Shown here in pieces: positions 1-10,123 of a DNA stretch of 64,000 bases. Every line of letters starts with the position of its first letter. Position 1 is the stretch's first letter. Position numbers and translations under genes: made by a program. Under the pieces are notes generated by a model that worked only from the letters and a program-made list of their open reading frames with translations, did no database searches and was not told the DNA's origin. Source of the stretch: Algoriphagus machipongonensis (GTDB lineage Bacteria; Bacteroidota; Bacteroidia; Cytophagales; Cyclobacteriaceae); assembly GCF_000166275.1 (NCBI RefSeq), contig NZ_CM001023.1, positions 1,206,501 through 1,270,500 on the forward strand. Direction: 5' to 3'.

Positions 1-2513
1 ATTTTCTCCCCATTGCAATCCTCGCTAAATAAAATCGGTGAAAAGGGAATTGGCTGGTTTACAAAAACCTCAAATTCTTTGATTTCTGGACAGTTTGGAG
101 AACTTGTCTCAGGATTAAAACCATAGAGTGAAAAAGTGCCTGTTTGATCCAAAGTAAAGGCTTCACCAGCAGACTTTTCAACTGAAGTCCCATCTGGGTA
201 AGTTAGAATGAATTCTAAAGGCTGATTTGTTTCTGGAATATATTCATAGGTTTCACATATGGATAACGAGGCTGGAACATTAAATTCTACCCTGTCCAAA
301 GTGAAATCCAATTCCATCGAGTTTCTACCCAGTTCACAATCTTTGCCAATCTCTGGAATAATACTAAATACAGCAGCTTCATAAACCCCATCTTCAAAAA
401 CTGTTATTTCAGTTTGATCTTTAAATTGGTCCAATTCCTCTATTCCTCCTAACTCATCATATCTTCTCCACCTAATGTCTGTTACTTCAGAGAAAAATGT
501 AGTACTTAAATTGATGGTCGCTCCAGGCCCAAGTTCACATAATTTAGTGCTAGTCAAAGTAACGTCAACCTCTAATATAGGCTCTTCAATCAAGAATGTT
601 TTTAAAGGGTTTGGGCAAGCTTCACTATTGGCTGGTTGAACATCTAGTTTAAATTCTCCAATCGAAGTTGGAAACATATTTTGGCCAGTACCAATCAACT
701 CATCATTTTCATTATACCAGGAGAAGATCACCGTATTGGGATCTATACCATTGATATCTGCAAAATATGTTCTGTTTCCAAAGCAGTCTTGCTGGATAAG
801 TTTAGGTTCAAACTCTACTGGCTGCACAAGGTTAACCTCAAATGTTTTGGAAGTAGGACATGTTAATGGATCAGTGGGTAATGAACCAATTAATTTGTAT
901 GTGCCAGCTTCTATTAGTGTAAATGGTTCATCTTTGGCTTTTATTTCGATCGTGCCATCAGGATATTCTAGACTAAACTCTAAATCTTGATTGGTTTCAG
1001 GCGTTAATTCATAGGATTGGCAGATAGTTATCTCATTTGGAACATTAAATTCTGTTTGGGAAAGCCCTGGGACTTCAATCAATTCTGATTTTGGTAGACT
1101 ACAATCATCAACTCCATATAATTCAAAATAATACCGACCACCTGGGATATCTATTTTCGCAAAATTGGCATTCAAAAAAGAATCATTCAAAACCTCTGTG
1201 CCTTTCTCATTGATCAACCTGTAGGAACCATCAATCGGACCATTAGTAAAATCAATGGTGATAGATCCGATGGTTTTTCCATCGGGTGTACACTCCTCAC
1301 CAACAATTTCTGCTACTTCAAATTTCAAAGATTCAGGTGGATCTTGCAGCGATACGACTGAACCAATTGAATTGGTGCAGCTGCCTAAGAGACCAATTAA
1401 GCTGTAGGCACCAGACTCTAATCCGGAAAACGTATAGGTATCTCCGGCAGCCAAAGCAGGTGAGTAGATTCCTAGGCCTTCAATGAAAACATAATCTAAT
1501 GGTGTGGTGGTTTGAATCGTTAACTCACCATCGTATACTTTACACCCTGAGGCTCCTATAGTGCTAACTAGGAAGAACTCTGGTTGAGGATAATATGTTA
1601 AGTCGGTTGATTTCTCTGTAAGACAATTGGATACACTTGGGCTTGGAGTAAAGATAATTTTATAATCTCCTTCCCCATCCAGATTTTGGTTAGGAAAAAG
1701 GTTTACGCTGCTTCCTTCTGTAAGATAGGTTCTGATTCCTGTTCCCACTTTTTCATAATACCATGTTCCCGATACCTGGGGATCAGTTTGAAAATTGACT
1801 TGTAAATCAGGACATACTTGATTTTCAGTTTGCAAGATCTGGTAGTCGGTTACTCCAGAAACAGTGGTGGGTTGAGTAGTAATGCAATCCTGCGTACCAG
1901 AAGAATCCTCAAAGTAGAACTCCACAAAGTAATCACCTGGAGAAGTTACTTGAACAATGTTATCTGTTCCTATAACGGCCCCTGATTCATCAGTCCATTC
2001 AAATTGGTAATCTTCAAAATTCTGACTTTCTGGGTCAATAGCCATCAAATCCAGTGGAGTGCTCCCGCAAATTTCATAATTTGACTCAAGTACAACGTCA
2101 GGGCCTTTGATCAAATCTACATCTTTCGTGTCCGTGAAAATGACGGATGCACCTCGCTTGACAGAAAGCTCAACTGTATGCGTTCCTATTTCTGAAAAAG
2201 TATAACTGATGGTTTGAAACCCTGCACCTCCAGACCTATCGAATAAAATTTCGCCGCTAGGGCTTAATATCTTCCAGGAATAAACATCCGTTATAGGATC
2301 CCCAGCTCCGAAAAAATCCCCTATTATACTACCATAAACGTTACATAATTTGTCGGGACCAATTAACTCTGGATCTACCATTTCTCCAACGTGTACTTCC
2401 GCGCCTTCTTTTCTTGAAAAATCCGGATTGGTTACAGCAATAGTGGTTGACACACTAATCAGCAAGATTAGCGACGTTAAAATAAAAAGCCTTTTTTCTA
2501 TAGGTAACTTCAA
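1..2513 (-). CDS. Large secreted surface protein, SprB/PKD-like repeats (3' end outside window)
   Basis: An open minus-strand frame of about 837 codons runs without a stop from a TTG at 2513 to the window edge. The N terminus is a signal peptide (KLPIEKRLF, then a hydrophobic stretch ending near TTIAVTNP). No ATG lies between the upstream in-frame stop and the hydrophobic segment, so TTG is the likely start. The rest is Cys-containing beta-sandwich modules of about 250 residues. Two of them begin with FNVP..(I/L)(T/S)IC around residues 484 and 743 and share phrases such as YPDGT. The chain is colinear with the C-terminal half of the 3379-8922 protein, so the two are tandem paralogues, but this one lacks the propeller-like N-terminal half. 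A CHU_C sorting tail is expected to the left of the window but cannot be seen. Secretion by the type IX system and a surface or adhesin role are inferred. Confidence 0.8.
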   Translation of the reverse strand, partial: MKLPIEKRLFILTSLILLISVSTTIAVTNPDFSRKEGAEVHVGEMVDPELIGPDKLCNVYGSIIGDFFGAGDPITDVYSWKILSPSGEILFDRSGGAGFQTISYTFSEIGTHTVELSVKRGASVIFTDTKDVDLIKGPDVVLESNYEICGSTPLDLMAIDPESQNFEDYQFEWTDESGAVIGTDNIVQVTSPGDYFVEFYFEDSSGTQDCITTQPTTVSGVTDYQILQTENQVCPDLQVNFQTDPQVSGTWYYEKVGTGIRTYLTEGSSVNLFPNQNLDGEGDYKIIFTPSPSVSNCLTEKSTDLTYYPQPEFFLVSTIGASGCKVYDGELTIQTTTPLDYVFIEGLGIYSPALAAGDTYTFSGLESGAYSLIGLLGSCTNSIGSVVSLQDPPESLKFEVAEIVGEECTPDGKTIGSITIDFTNGPIDGSYRLINEKGTEVLNDSFLNANFAKIDIPGGRYYFELYGVDDCSLPKSELIEVPGLSQTEFNVPNEITICQSYELTPETNQDLEFSLEYPDGTIEIKAKDEPFTLIEAGTYKLIGSLPTDPLTCPTSKTFEVNLVQPVEFEPKLIQQDCFGNRTYFADINGIDPNTVIFSWYNENDELIGTGQNMFPTSIGEFKLDVQPANSEACPNPLKTFLIEEPILEVDVTLTSTKLCELGPGATINLSTTFFSEVTDIRWRRYDELGGIEELDQFKDQTEITVFEDGVYEAAVFSIIPEIGKDCELGRNSMELDFTLDRVEFNVPASLSICETYEYIPETNQPLEFILTYPDGTSVEKSAGEAFTLDQTGTFSLYGFNPETSSPNCPEIKEFEVFVNQPIPFSPILFSEDCNGEK

Positions 2514-2624
2514 AAGTTTGGATAAATTATTCGAGAATCAGACCTCTAAGCTACCATATTTATTAGGTCAAAAAAAATCCAAATACCATAATTGATATTT
2601 GGATTTAATGATTAATTAAAGGAG

Positions 2625-3377
2625 TTATCTAACAAAAAACCAGTCAGTTGAGCTGCTCATTTTATCTGAGTACTCATACCGTTCTTCATTGAATAATTTC
2701 AATTTTTCAGGTTCTTCTATTCTATTCTTGATCGCAAAGTTAGTCATCATCCCTCTGGCTTGTTTTGCAAAAAAACCAACGACCTGATACTTACCCTCTT
2801 TATATTCTTTGAAATGAATATTTATCAAGGGAGATTTTAATGTTTTTTGGTGTACAGCCTTAAAATATTCCTGAGAAGCTAAATTGATAATCGGTTCACC
2901 TTTTGCAACTTGATTGATGGCTTTCGCGATTTTCTTATCCCAAAATTCATAAAGATTTTTCCCTTTTTTGTTTTCCAGCTTTGTTCCCATTTCCAAACGA
3001 TAAGGCTGGATTAAATCCATAGGTTTTAATAAACCATACAGCCCTGATAAAATCCTTAGATTTTCCTGAGCAAAATTGAAATCTTCCTCTGTGTAGTTAT
3101 CTACATCAATTTTGGTGTAAACATCTCCTTTGAATGCTAGCAGTGCTTGCTTGGAGTTATCAAAATTGAAATCTCGTTTAAAAGTTTTAAACCTTTCTTC
3201 ATTGAGCTCCGCTAAAGAATCACTGATATGCATCAAATTAGAAATCTCTTTCGCAGATTTTTGCTTTAGAATCCTAACCAGTGAACGGGTGTCTGTCAGG
3301 AAATCAGGTAAACTATGCTCTTTGATGCTAGGGTCACTGTAATCTAGGGTCTTTGCAGGGGAAATAAGTATTAACAT
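2625..3377 (-). CDS. yaaA: Peroxide stress protein YaaA (DUF328)
   Basis: A 250-residue protein opening with MLILISPAKTLD, the signature N terminus of YaaA/DUF328. It is full length for the family (about 250-260 residues). In E. coli, YaaA is induced under peroxide stress and limits intracellular free iron; it is cytoplasmic and has DNA-binding ability. The typical C-terminal region with an aromatic WFF-type ending is present. The ATG lies one base from the stop codon of the upstream giant surface-protein gene, so the two are probably co-transcribed, although no functional link is obvious. An ordinary housekeeping gene sits here between two paralogous adhesin genes, which suggests it was trapped when the adhesin gene duplicated or rearranged. 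Confidence 0.9.
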   Translation of the reverse strand: MLILISPAKTLDYSDPSIKEHSLPDFLTDTRSLVRILKQKSAKEISNLMHISDSLAELNEERFKTFKRDFNFDNSKQALLAFKGDVYTKIDVDNYTEEDFNFAQENLRILSGLYGLLKPMDLIQPYRLEMGTKLENKKGKNLYEFWDKKIAKAINQVAKGEPIINLASQEYFKAVHQKTLKSPLINIHFKEYKEGKYQVVGFFAKQARGMMTNFAIKNRIEEPEKLKLFNEERYEYSDKMSSSTDWFFVR

Positions 3378-3378
3378 G

Positions 3379-6300
3379 TTATTGAATGACTGTAACTGCT
3401 TTTGTTATTTTTTGGGTAATATTTTGATCTTCACTAGTCAACTTCACAACCACCGCATATGTTCCATTTGGAACAAAATTTCCATTTAATTGGCCATCCC
3501 AAGGACAAAACGCCTGTCCTGGTTCTAGGTTTTCATGGTCACAATAGAAGATCAATTCTCCCCATCGATTATAAATAAACACTTCAACAAAGTCAATGTA
3601 TTCATTGGCATATAAAATGAAATTCCTATTTGGATCATTTAATACGACACCATTAGGGAAGGAAATTTTTAATTCACAATCCTCTATAACTTCAATTGTT
3701 TCAATGTAACTACATCCGATATTATCGGAAACCTCTAGAGTATAAATGCCTGGAAGAGTAGGAGTGAAAACTGAATCTTGAGAAACTTCATTCCCATTTA
3801 AAGTCCAGGAGTAATTATCATACATCCCCGGGGAAATACTTTCTGTTACACCTTCCAGTTCACAAATTGTAATTGATGTTGGAACAACAGGGGGGACGAT
3901 AGAAGATTTAGCTACAACACCATTGGCTCTGCCAATCTCACAACCTTGAGAACTTCTCAAGATTGCTTCATAGGTGCCTTCTTGCGAAACTTCTATAATT
4001 GGCATGTCATCCAAAGTAGGAATCCTAGTTTTAGTACCACCTTGACCTATAAACCACTCAATGGCTGCAACATTACTCAAATCTGCGTCTATACTGATTG
4101 TGGTACTTGTCTGATCCACGCAAAATGGAGTTACGTCCAACGCCACTTGTAAATCGTCCACCAAGATTTCTGCTTCAAGTGAAATAGCTGCAGTTTGACA
4201 AAGTCCTCCTGAACTTGGTTGTACTTCCAAAGAATAGGTACCCTCTCTACTGGGTACAAATATTTGTGACCTACCTACAATTACTCCTCCTTCATCTTTC
4301 CATAAGAAAATCACGTCATCAGGTAGGGCATTGTTCAATATCGCTTCATATTGATAGCCTGATTGACAATCCACAATAGGTGGGGAAACCTCAAAGTCAA
4401 TTGGTTGAGTGATATTAGCAACCATATCGATGGTTCTTGGACAATTTTCACCGGTAGGATCTTCACCTAATACGGTGTAAGTGTCACTTGATGTAATGAT
4501 ATAACTTCCATCGGGTTCAGCTGATACAGTGACACCTGAACTATTTGTGACTGTATAAGTCAATGTATCAGGAGAATCAGGTGTAAAGGTAAAGCTTTCA
4601 CAAGCCGTGAAATCGGTAGGAACTGAAAAAACTACCTGATTCTTTTGGGCTATGGTATAAACAGTTGGATCTGGTATTTTACATCCTGATGCATCACTTA
4701 CTTCTATCAAATAGTCCCCGTAAGGAACTTCAACGTCAAATGAAGGTTGATTTGGAAGTGGAGCTGTGAAAGTTTGTCCATCTCCCTGCCTAACAATTGT
4801 ATAATCACCTATTTGAGCAACGCCTCCATCAAAAGAGATAGTAATAATTCCTGGGTTCACTCCTGTAGGGCTACACAACTCATCTTGTGTGCTCACAGTA
4901 AATTCTAATAGCTGTGGTGGGTTAAGGTTTTCAACTGTAACAGATCCAGAGTAAACGCATCCGAGGGAATTCTCAGCCTCAATAGTGTAAACTCCCGGAA
5001 GTAGGTCAATAACTTGAACAGTACTTCCTGCCATGACATTGTTGAATACTTCTCCAGTTTCTAAAACGGTTAAAGTTTCTGCCGTTCCTTGCATGGTTAC
5101 TTCGAAAGAACCATCTGCCGTGCTACAATCAGTCGCTGGATTTGTTTGGGTTGCAGTGAAAATTGGTAATTCATTTACCAAAAGATCAACTTTCTTTTCA
5201 ACAGTACATCCTTCTAGAATAGGGTCTTGAGTGACAAAAATGATTTCGTATTCTCCCGGGCCAGGAAGCGTGTTGATAAATAATTCAAGTTCGAAGAAGT
5301 TACCTAAGGAAGTACGGGTAGGGTCTCCGTCTAGAGTGTAAAACCATTCCCCAGTAATAGGTGTGTCTGGAGCGAAAATCAAAGATGTTTCCTCATAACA
5401 GACTTCTTCAGCTGTCTGGTTTAGTTCAAATTCAAATGCTGGGCCAACAAAAACCTCTGCAGTAGATGGGCAAGTTTCATACAAGGCTGCCTCATCATCT
5501 GAAAGTCCGTCAGGAAGTCGGAAGCTTACTGATACAGAGTAAATGCTCTCTTCTTCCACAGTAATAGAATTAGAGTTTTCATCACCGATAAGTTGGCCAG
5601 CTGCATTTGTCCACTCAAAATCATAAATTCCTTCTGCTGGATCATAGCCATCTATGGCTGTCAATGTAACCGGGCTATTAGAACATAAAGTTACGTCATC
5701 TTCTAAAGTAAGAACTGGAGGCTCATCCACTTGGATTTCTAAGCTAGCCTCGTAATAAGTTGGGTCACCACAACGGTCAACTCTCAGGTCTACGGTATAC
5801 AATCCTGCCTCTGCAAAAATGTGCTCGTAAGACTGAAACTCTTCTCCAGGTCCCCCAAAATTATCCAAAACAACCAATCCATTTTCATCTGTGATAGTCC
5901 AGAAGTAGCTATCAATATCGGGTTCCCCCCCACCTTCAAACAGGGCTCCAGAATCATTTTCAGGATCAAGGCAAATTCTTGGAGGTCCAGACAGTGCAGG
6001 CTCTGGAATAGAGCTGCCGGAATTTTGAACAAATGATGGCAGTCCTAAATTGGATGTTCCTGGCATGGGCTCCACGCCGTCCATGTTAAAGCTGCTTTCA
6101 GAGTCGCAGCCAGACCCTACACTAATTTGTCCAATTCTATTGTCTCCTACCACTGCAACATAAATTTGCCCATTAGGACCAATTTGTAGTGCGCCTAGAT
6201 TTTGTCCTGATGTTTGACTGATTGCATTTTTAGTGCTGTTTATACAAGCTTCAATTTCTGCTCTCGTACTGGCTCCGTCAAAACATGTGGGGCAAACCGT

Positions 6301-8922
6301 TGCGTCTGGGTCATCATTTTCTACAGCTTTGACAATAAATTCTTCAATACCAGGTCCGCCGTTTCTATAAGATACAAAGACTCGTTCTCCATCTTCAGAA
6401 AACTCTAAGCCATACACCTCTCCATCGCAGCCCAAATCTATTCGGGCATATTCTGTCATTTCACCAGTATCTGAATCAAAATCAAAGAGCTCTAATTTAT
6501 TACAACCGCCCTCAGAAATAGTCACCGCTACTTTATCGCCATCGGAATTGAATTTCATTGCACCCACACCTGAATTGAATCCGTGATTACTTCCAACAGA
6601 ACTTAATACCGGTGGGCCAATTCCTTCTGCCGTGACGGGATACCCTCTGAATGTGTTGTTTCCTAACTCATGAAACATCATCCAAGTTGTATCACCGGCA
6701 CTATAGGCTGCGGTATGTTCAGTTGATGGGCTGAATAAAAAATTGTCTTTTGTAACTACATTTCCAACTCCCGAAGGATTTTCAGCCTTGATATCTACAA
6801 GTGAATAACTTACTTCATTGGAGCCATTGGCAGCTTGCTGGGTGGTGAATAAATAAAATAAAGTTTGCTCATCTGGAACAGGAACTGCAAGAACAGATTG
6901 ACTAGCAGAGTTATCACCACCAATCGTATCTCCGTTTTCCATTATGTTTCCATTCAAGTCCCAAACAGAGTCTCCATCTGTGTAAAATAGAACTTGTCCT
7001 GTTTCATCTGAAATCGTAGTTGTACCTGCAGGAATATTTTGAGGATGTCTGCTTTCGATCGGTCTAGGAGTAGGGGCATCTGGATCGTCAGGGTCTGGGT
7101 TGAAGTCTAACCCAGCTCCATCACCAAAATACCAAATGTTATTACTTTGATCTTCCAGATCCCAAATCTTAATTCTGATCTCGGCGTAGGCATAGCAGGA
7201 AGAACCTGGTTCTCTTACAAGTGCCCAATACAAGCCGGGTTGACAAACTTCATTTTCAGTTCTGGTACCCCAACCTTCATCTCTGTGGTTAGACCAGAAA
7301 TATTCATAATTATCTCCTCCTCCAGAACCACCGCCTCCGGAACCTCCACCGATACCAGGTGCTCCACCTTCACCATCTCCACCTTGGTTTTGTGCTTCAA
7401 GTAATGGCCCGATGTCTATACAAGACATACAAAGTGTTGTGTCAGAAGGAGTAAAGTTTGCCTCTAGATTATTTTCAGTTAGAGGAATAGATTTAGTAGA
7501 TGTCTGAGAAGTTCCATCTTCATACTCAACCGTTAAGGTCACGGAAATATCAGTTCCAGATGCTGCATCTGCAGGAATTAAAAAGTGCTCTTGGTCATAA
7601 TCTGCATCCAATTCATTGCCATCTGAGTCTGTAAGCGGTGGGCTGAATTCCCAGCTATAACTACTAGGTGTATAATTTTCAGGAGTTAATATACTAGTCA
7701 GCTGAATGGGGTTATTAGCACATGGCATTTCGGGATCCCATGTGAAATCTACAGAAGGGGCAATATCAGCATTGGGGGCAAAGACAGGGAAAATCGTCCC
7801 GCAGAAATCAGCTCCCATGAAAGGGTCTTCCTCAAGTGTGACTAAAGTAAGGTCTATTTCATCTGGATTATCCACTTTCCCTATCAATTGAGGACCGCCT
7901 GCTACTTCTTCATAAATATAGTACAGGCTTCCATCTGGCCCCACTTTCACATCGTGGATGGTGTCAATAGGTGTAGTGAGCGGGAGTGTTTCAGGAGTTG
8001 CCGAGAGATCATTGGAAGGGACTCTATATAATGAATCTCCTAAAGAATAATAGATGAAACTACCATCGGGCGAAAATTCTGCTCCTCCATATTCCCCGGA
8101 TCCAGGCACTGTAGTGATAGGGCTAGAGTTACTAAAAGATCCATTACTGGAATTAAAATCCAAAACAGTAATTTGATCACTGCTATTGGCAGGAATAAGG
8201 ATTAATTTACCTGCAGATTCATCAAATATAATCCTTTCGGGAGTAAAGGGTAAACTTTGAGTGTCTGTTGTACTAAAGCTTCCTTCCGTAGTTTCAATCC
8301 TCTGTGAAACCAAATTCCCTCCATCAAAGCTGATGAGATAGGAAGGAGAAGAAGATGTTTTTACTACTAATAATGCTCCAGAGGCATTTCCCATAGACAC
8401 GTCTTTGGAAGTTACCTCACCTAAAGGTCTTTCGTTCCCACTTGCCTGTCCGGGGGCGTTCATGTCTACTAAAGCATATTGAAGCTCTCCACCTGGAGAG
8501 GTATAAAAAATATAGAAAAGCTTATTTCCTTCAGGATCGTATTCAAGAAATCCTGTGGCTACTTGCTGTGAACCATCCACATTTCCATTTAATCCAGGAG
8601 CCGAACCTTCGATTGGAGCTTGGCTAAAATCATATACAAGTTCTCCATTTGTCTGAAATAAAGGTTGACCAGTGATCGGGTCAATGGCAATAGCTGAGTT
8701 GTTTTTTCCTAAAAGAACCGAGTTAGGTAAAGATTGTACGGTTGCAGTTCCCCCTTTACCAAAAGAAAGATAATTGCTATCGCCAGTTTCGCAACTTCCA
8801 AAAATCCACTCATTTTCATTAAAACCCTGAGAAAGGACTTTTGATTCTATACCAAATAGTGTATATAGTAAGAAAAGGCTAAAAATGTACTTGAACCTTA
8901 TGGAATTAGGGTTGCTTTTCAT
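3379..8922 (-). CDS. Giant T9SS type B sorting-domain surface protein
   Basis: An 1847-residue secreted protein. It starts with a signal peptide and then has two WxFG-type propeller-like halves: WIFGS near residue 39, and WYFGDGAGLDF near residue 592 with phrases such as GQVLFYTDGD. A Gly-rich linker lies near residues 512-537. From about residue 970 come PKD/Ig-like and SprB-like modules. The last ~90 residues match a CHU_C domain (FPNGVVLNDPN, VFIYNRWGELI, CPWDGQLNG, PNGTYAVVVKL), the type B signal that directs cargo through the type IX secretion system to the surface. A PorP/SprF gene sits divergently 82 bp away, the usual partner of such proteins. Residues from ~970 onward are colinear with the protein at 1-2513. 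A role in gliding or adhesion is inference. Confidence 0.9.
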   Translation of the reverse strand: MKSNPNSIRFKYIFSLFLLYTLFGIESKVLSQGFNENEWIFGSCETGDSNYLSFGKGGTATVQSLPNSVLLGKNNSAIAIDPITGQPLFQTNGELVYDFSQAPIEGSAPGLNGNVDGSQQVATGFLEYDPEGNKLFYIFYTSPGGELQYALVDMNAPGQASGNERPLGEVTSKDVSMGNASGALLVVKTSSSPSYLISFDGGNLVSQRIETTEGSFSTTDTQSLPFTPERIIFDESAGKLILIPANSSDQITVLDFNSSNGSFSNSSPITTVPGSGEYGGAEFSPDGSFIYYSLGDSLYRVPSNDLSATPETLPLTTPIDTIHDVKVGPDGSLYYIYEEVAGGPQLIGKVDNPDEIDLTLVTLEEDPFMGADFCGTIFPVFAPNADIAPSVDFTWDPEMPCANNPIQLTSILTPENYTPSSYSWEFSPPLTDSDGNELDADYDQEHFLIPADAASGTDISVTLTVEYEDGTSQTSTKSIPLTENNLEANFTPSDTTLCMSCIDIGPLLEAQNQGGDGEGGAPGIGGGSGGGGSGGGDNYEYFWSNHRDEGWGTRTENEVCQPGLYWALVREPGSSCYAYAEIRIKIWDLEDQSNNIWYFGDGAGLDFNPDPDDPDAPTPRPIESRHPQNIPAGTTTISDETGQVLFYTDGDSVWDLNGNIMENGDTIGGDNSASQSVLAVPVPDEQTLFYLFTTQQAANGSNEVSYSLVDIKAENPSGVGNVVTKDNFLFSPSTEHTAAYSAGDTTWMMFHELGNNTFRGYPVTAEGIGPPVLSSVGSNHGFNSGVGAMKFNSDGDKVAVTISEGGCNKLELFDFDSDTGEMTEYARIDLGCDGEVYGLEFSEDGERVFVSYRNGGPGIEEFIVKAVENDDPDATVCPTCFDGASTRAEIEACINSTKNAISQTSGQNLGALQIGPNGQIYVAVVGDNRIGQISVGSGCDSESSFNMDGVEPMPGTSNLGLPSFVQNSGSSIPEPALSGPPRICLDPENDSGALFEGGGEPDIDSYFWTITDENGLVVLDNFGGPGEEFQSYEHIFAEAGLYTVDLRVDRCGDPTYYEASLEIQVDEPPVLTLEDDVTLCSNSPVTLTAIDGYDPAEGIYDFEWTNAAGQLIGDENSNSITVEEESIYSVSVSFRLPDGLSDDEAALYETCPSTAEVFVGPAFEFELNQTAEEVCYEETSLIFAPDTPITGEWFYTLDGDPTRTSLGNFFELELFINTLPGPGEYEIIFVTQDPILEGCTVEKKVDLLVNELPIFTATQTNPATDCSTADGSFEVTMQGTAETLTVLETGEVFNNVMAGSTVQVIDLLPGVYTIEAENSLGCVYSGSVTVENLNPPQLLEFTVSTQDELCSPTGVNPGIITISFDGGVAQIGDYTIVRQGDGQTFTAPLPNQPSFDVEVPYGDYLIEVSDASGCKIPDPTVYTIAQKNQVVFSVPTDFTACESFTFTPDSPDTLTYTVTNSSGVTVSAEPDGSYIITSSDTYTVLGEDPTGENCPRTIDMVANITQPIDFEVSPPIVDCQSGYQYEAILNNALPDDVIFLWKDEGGVIVGRSQIFVPSREGTYSLEVQPSSGGLCQTAAISLEAEILVDDLQVALDVTPFCVDQTSTTISIDADLSNVAAIEWFIGQGGTKTRIPTLDDMPIIEVSQEGTYEAILRSSQGCEIGRANGVVAKSSIVPPVVPTSITICELEGVTESISPGMYDNYSWTLNGNEVSQDSVFTPTLPGIYTLEVSDNIGCSYIETIEVIEDCELKISFPNGVVLNDPNRNFILYANEYIDFVEVFIYNRWGELIFYCDHENLEPGQAFCPWDGQLNGNFVPNGTYAVVVKLTSEDQNITQKITKAVTVIQ

Positions 8923-9004
8923 AATTTTCGAACTGCTTTTAAAACAAGCTCACTTAAATGTCGTTTTAATAGCCAACTGAATATTCAAATAAACGAACAA
9001 AACT

Positions 9005-10051
9005 TTGTTACGGTCTCAGGCTCTTAATGTTTTTTTTTGGATTTGCTGTCTCGGACTGCATTTTAATGCGTTTGGACAGGATCCACAATATAGCCAATAT
9101 TATGCTGCCCCTCTTTATTTGAACCCAGCGATGGCTGGTAGTGAATTAACAGGACGCATTGGCTTTAATTATCGCAACCAGTGGCCTAGCATAGATGCGC
9201 AATTCACCACCTTCTCTGCCTATTATGACACTTACCTCCCTAACTATAACTCTGGTGTGGGGATAATGGTTATGCAGGATACTGAAGGAGCTTCAAAATT
9301 AAGGTCTACGACTATTTCTGCACTTTATTCCTACGAATTAAAATTAGGAGATAATTCCTATTTCAGACCAGGATTTCAAGCTTCTTATATCAGACGGGAA
9401 ATCGGTTTTTATGAAAACCTGATATTTGCCAATCAAATTAATCCAAATGATCCTTTTGGACCTATACTTCCAGGAACTGACTTAGCGGGTCTTGGTGATC
9501 CAGTCAATATGCTTTCGCTCTCTTTGGGCGGAATGTTTTTTACGGAAGATTTTTGGGTGGGAGTGTCAGCTCACCATGTTAACCAACCTAATCAATCCTT
9601 TATTGATGGAGTTAGTAAACTTCCTACAAAATTTTCTTTACACGCAGGTTATAGATTTGACTTGGGAGAAGGGTCTATGCGACAAGATTTTACGCATATA
9701 AGACGCAAGCGATACCTAACCCCAACGATCAATTATAAGAGGCAAGGTCCTTTTGAGCAGCTAGATGTAGGAGCGTATTTCTATGTAGAGCCCATTGTTT
9801 TTGGACTTTGGTATAGAGGAGTGCCTTATAAGCGAGTGGAAGAGCAAAGTAACCGAGATGCAATCGTGATGATGGTGGGGGTTAATTTGCTTAGCGGATT
9901 GAATATTGGATATAGTTTTGATTATACTGTTTCCCAACTGGGGATTCAATCAGGAGGGGCGCACGAGTTAAGTCTTTCCTGGACGCTACCTAATAAATAC
10001 GAAGGGAAACCTAATCGAAGAGATACCATACTCCCTTGTCCTAAATTCTAA
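9005..10051 (+). CDS. PorP/SprF family type IX secretion outer-membrane protein
   Basis: A 348-residue protein with an N-terminal signal peptide ending near FNAFGQDPQ, followed by the family hallmark DPQYSQYYAAPLYLNPAMAG, then about 300 residues of alternating beta strands ending in a barrel-like tail. PorP/SprF proteins are outer-membrane barrels that help secrete or anchor specific CHU_C-tagged cargo such as SprB. Only a TTG start is available: an in-frame TAA lies just upstream at 8990-8992, and no ATG occurs before the conserved core. It faces the giant surface-protein gene across 82 bp and is most likely its dedicated partner. A bidirectional terminator follows at 10069-10106. Confidence 0.9.
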   Translation: MLRSQALNVFFWICCLGLHFNAFGQDPQYSQYYAAPLYLNPAMAGSELTGRIGFNYRNQWPSIDAQFTTFSAYYDTYLPNYNSGVGIMVMQDTEGASKLRSTTISALYSYELKLGDNSYFRPGFQASYIRREIGFYENLIFANQINPNDPFGPILPGTDLAGLGDPVNMLSLSLGGMFFTEDFWVGVSAHHVNQPNQSFIDGVSKLPTKFSLHAGYRFDLGEGSMRQDFTHIRRKRYLTPTINYKRQGPFEQLDVGAYFYVEPIVFGLWYRGVPYKRVEEQSNRDAIVMMVGVNLLSGLNIGYSFDYTVSQLGIQSGGAHELSLSWTLPNKYEGKPNRRDTILPCPKF

Positions 10052-10068
10052 TTTTAGAAATAAAAAAT

Positions 10069-10106
10069 AAAAAAAGCTGAATTGAGTAAACACTTCAGCT
10101 TTTTTT
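10069..10106. terminator. Bidirectional intrinsic terminator
   Basis: A run of A, then GCTGAA, a 12-nt loop, TTCAGC and a run of T. It lies between two convergent genes (porP-like and the Gfo/Idh/MocA gene) and reads as a terminator on both strands. Confidence 0.8.
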
Positions 10107-10123
10107 ATGGGTTGAAATAATGA

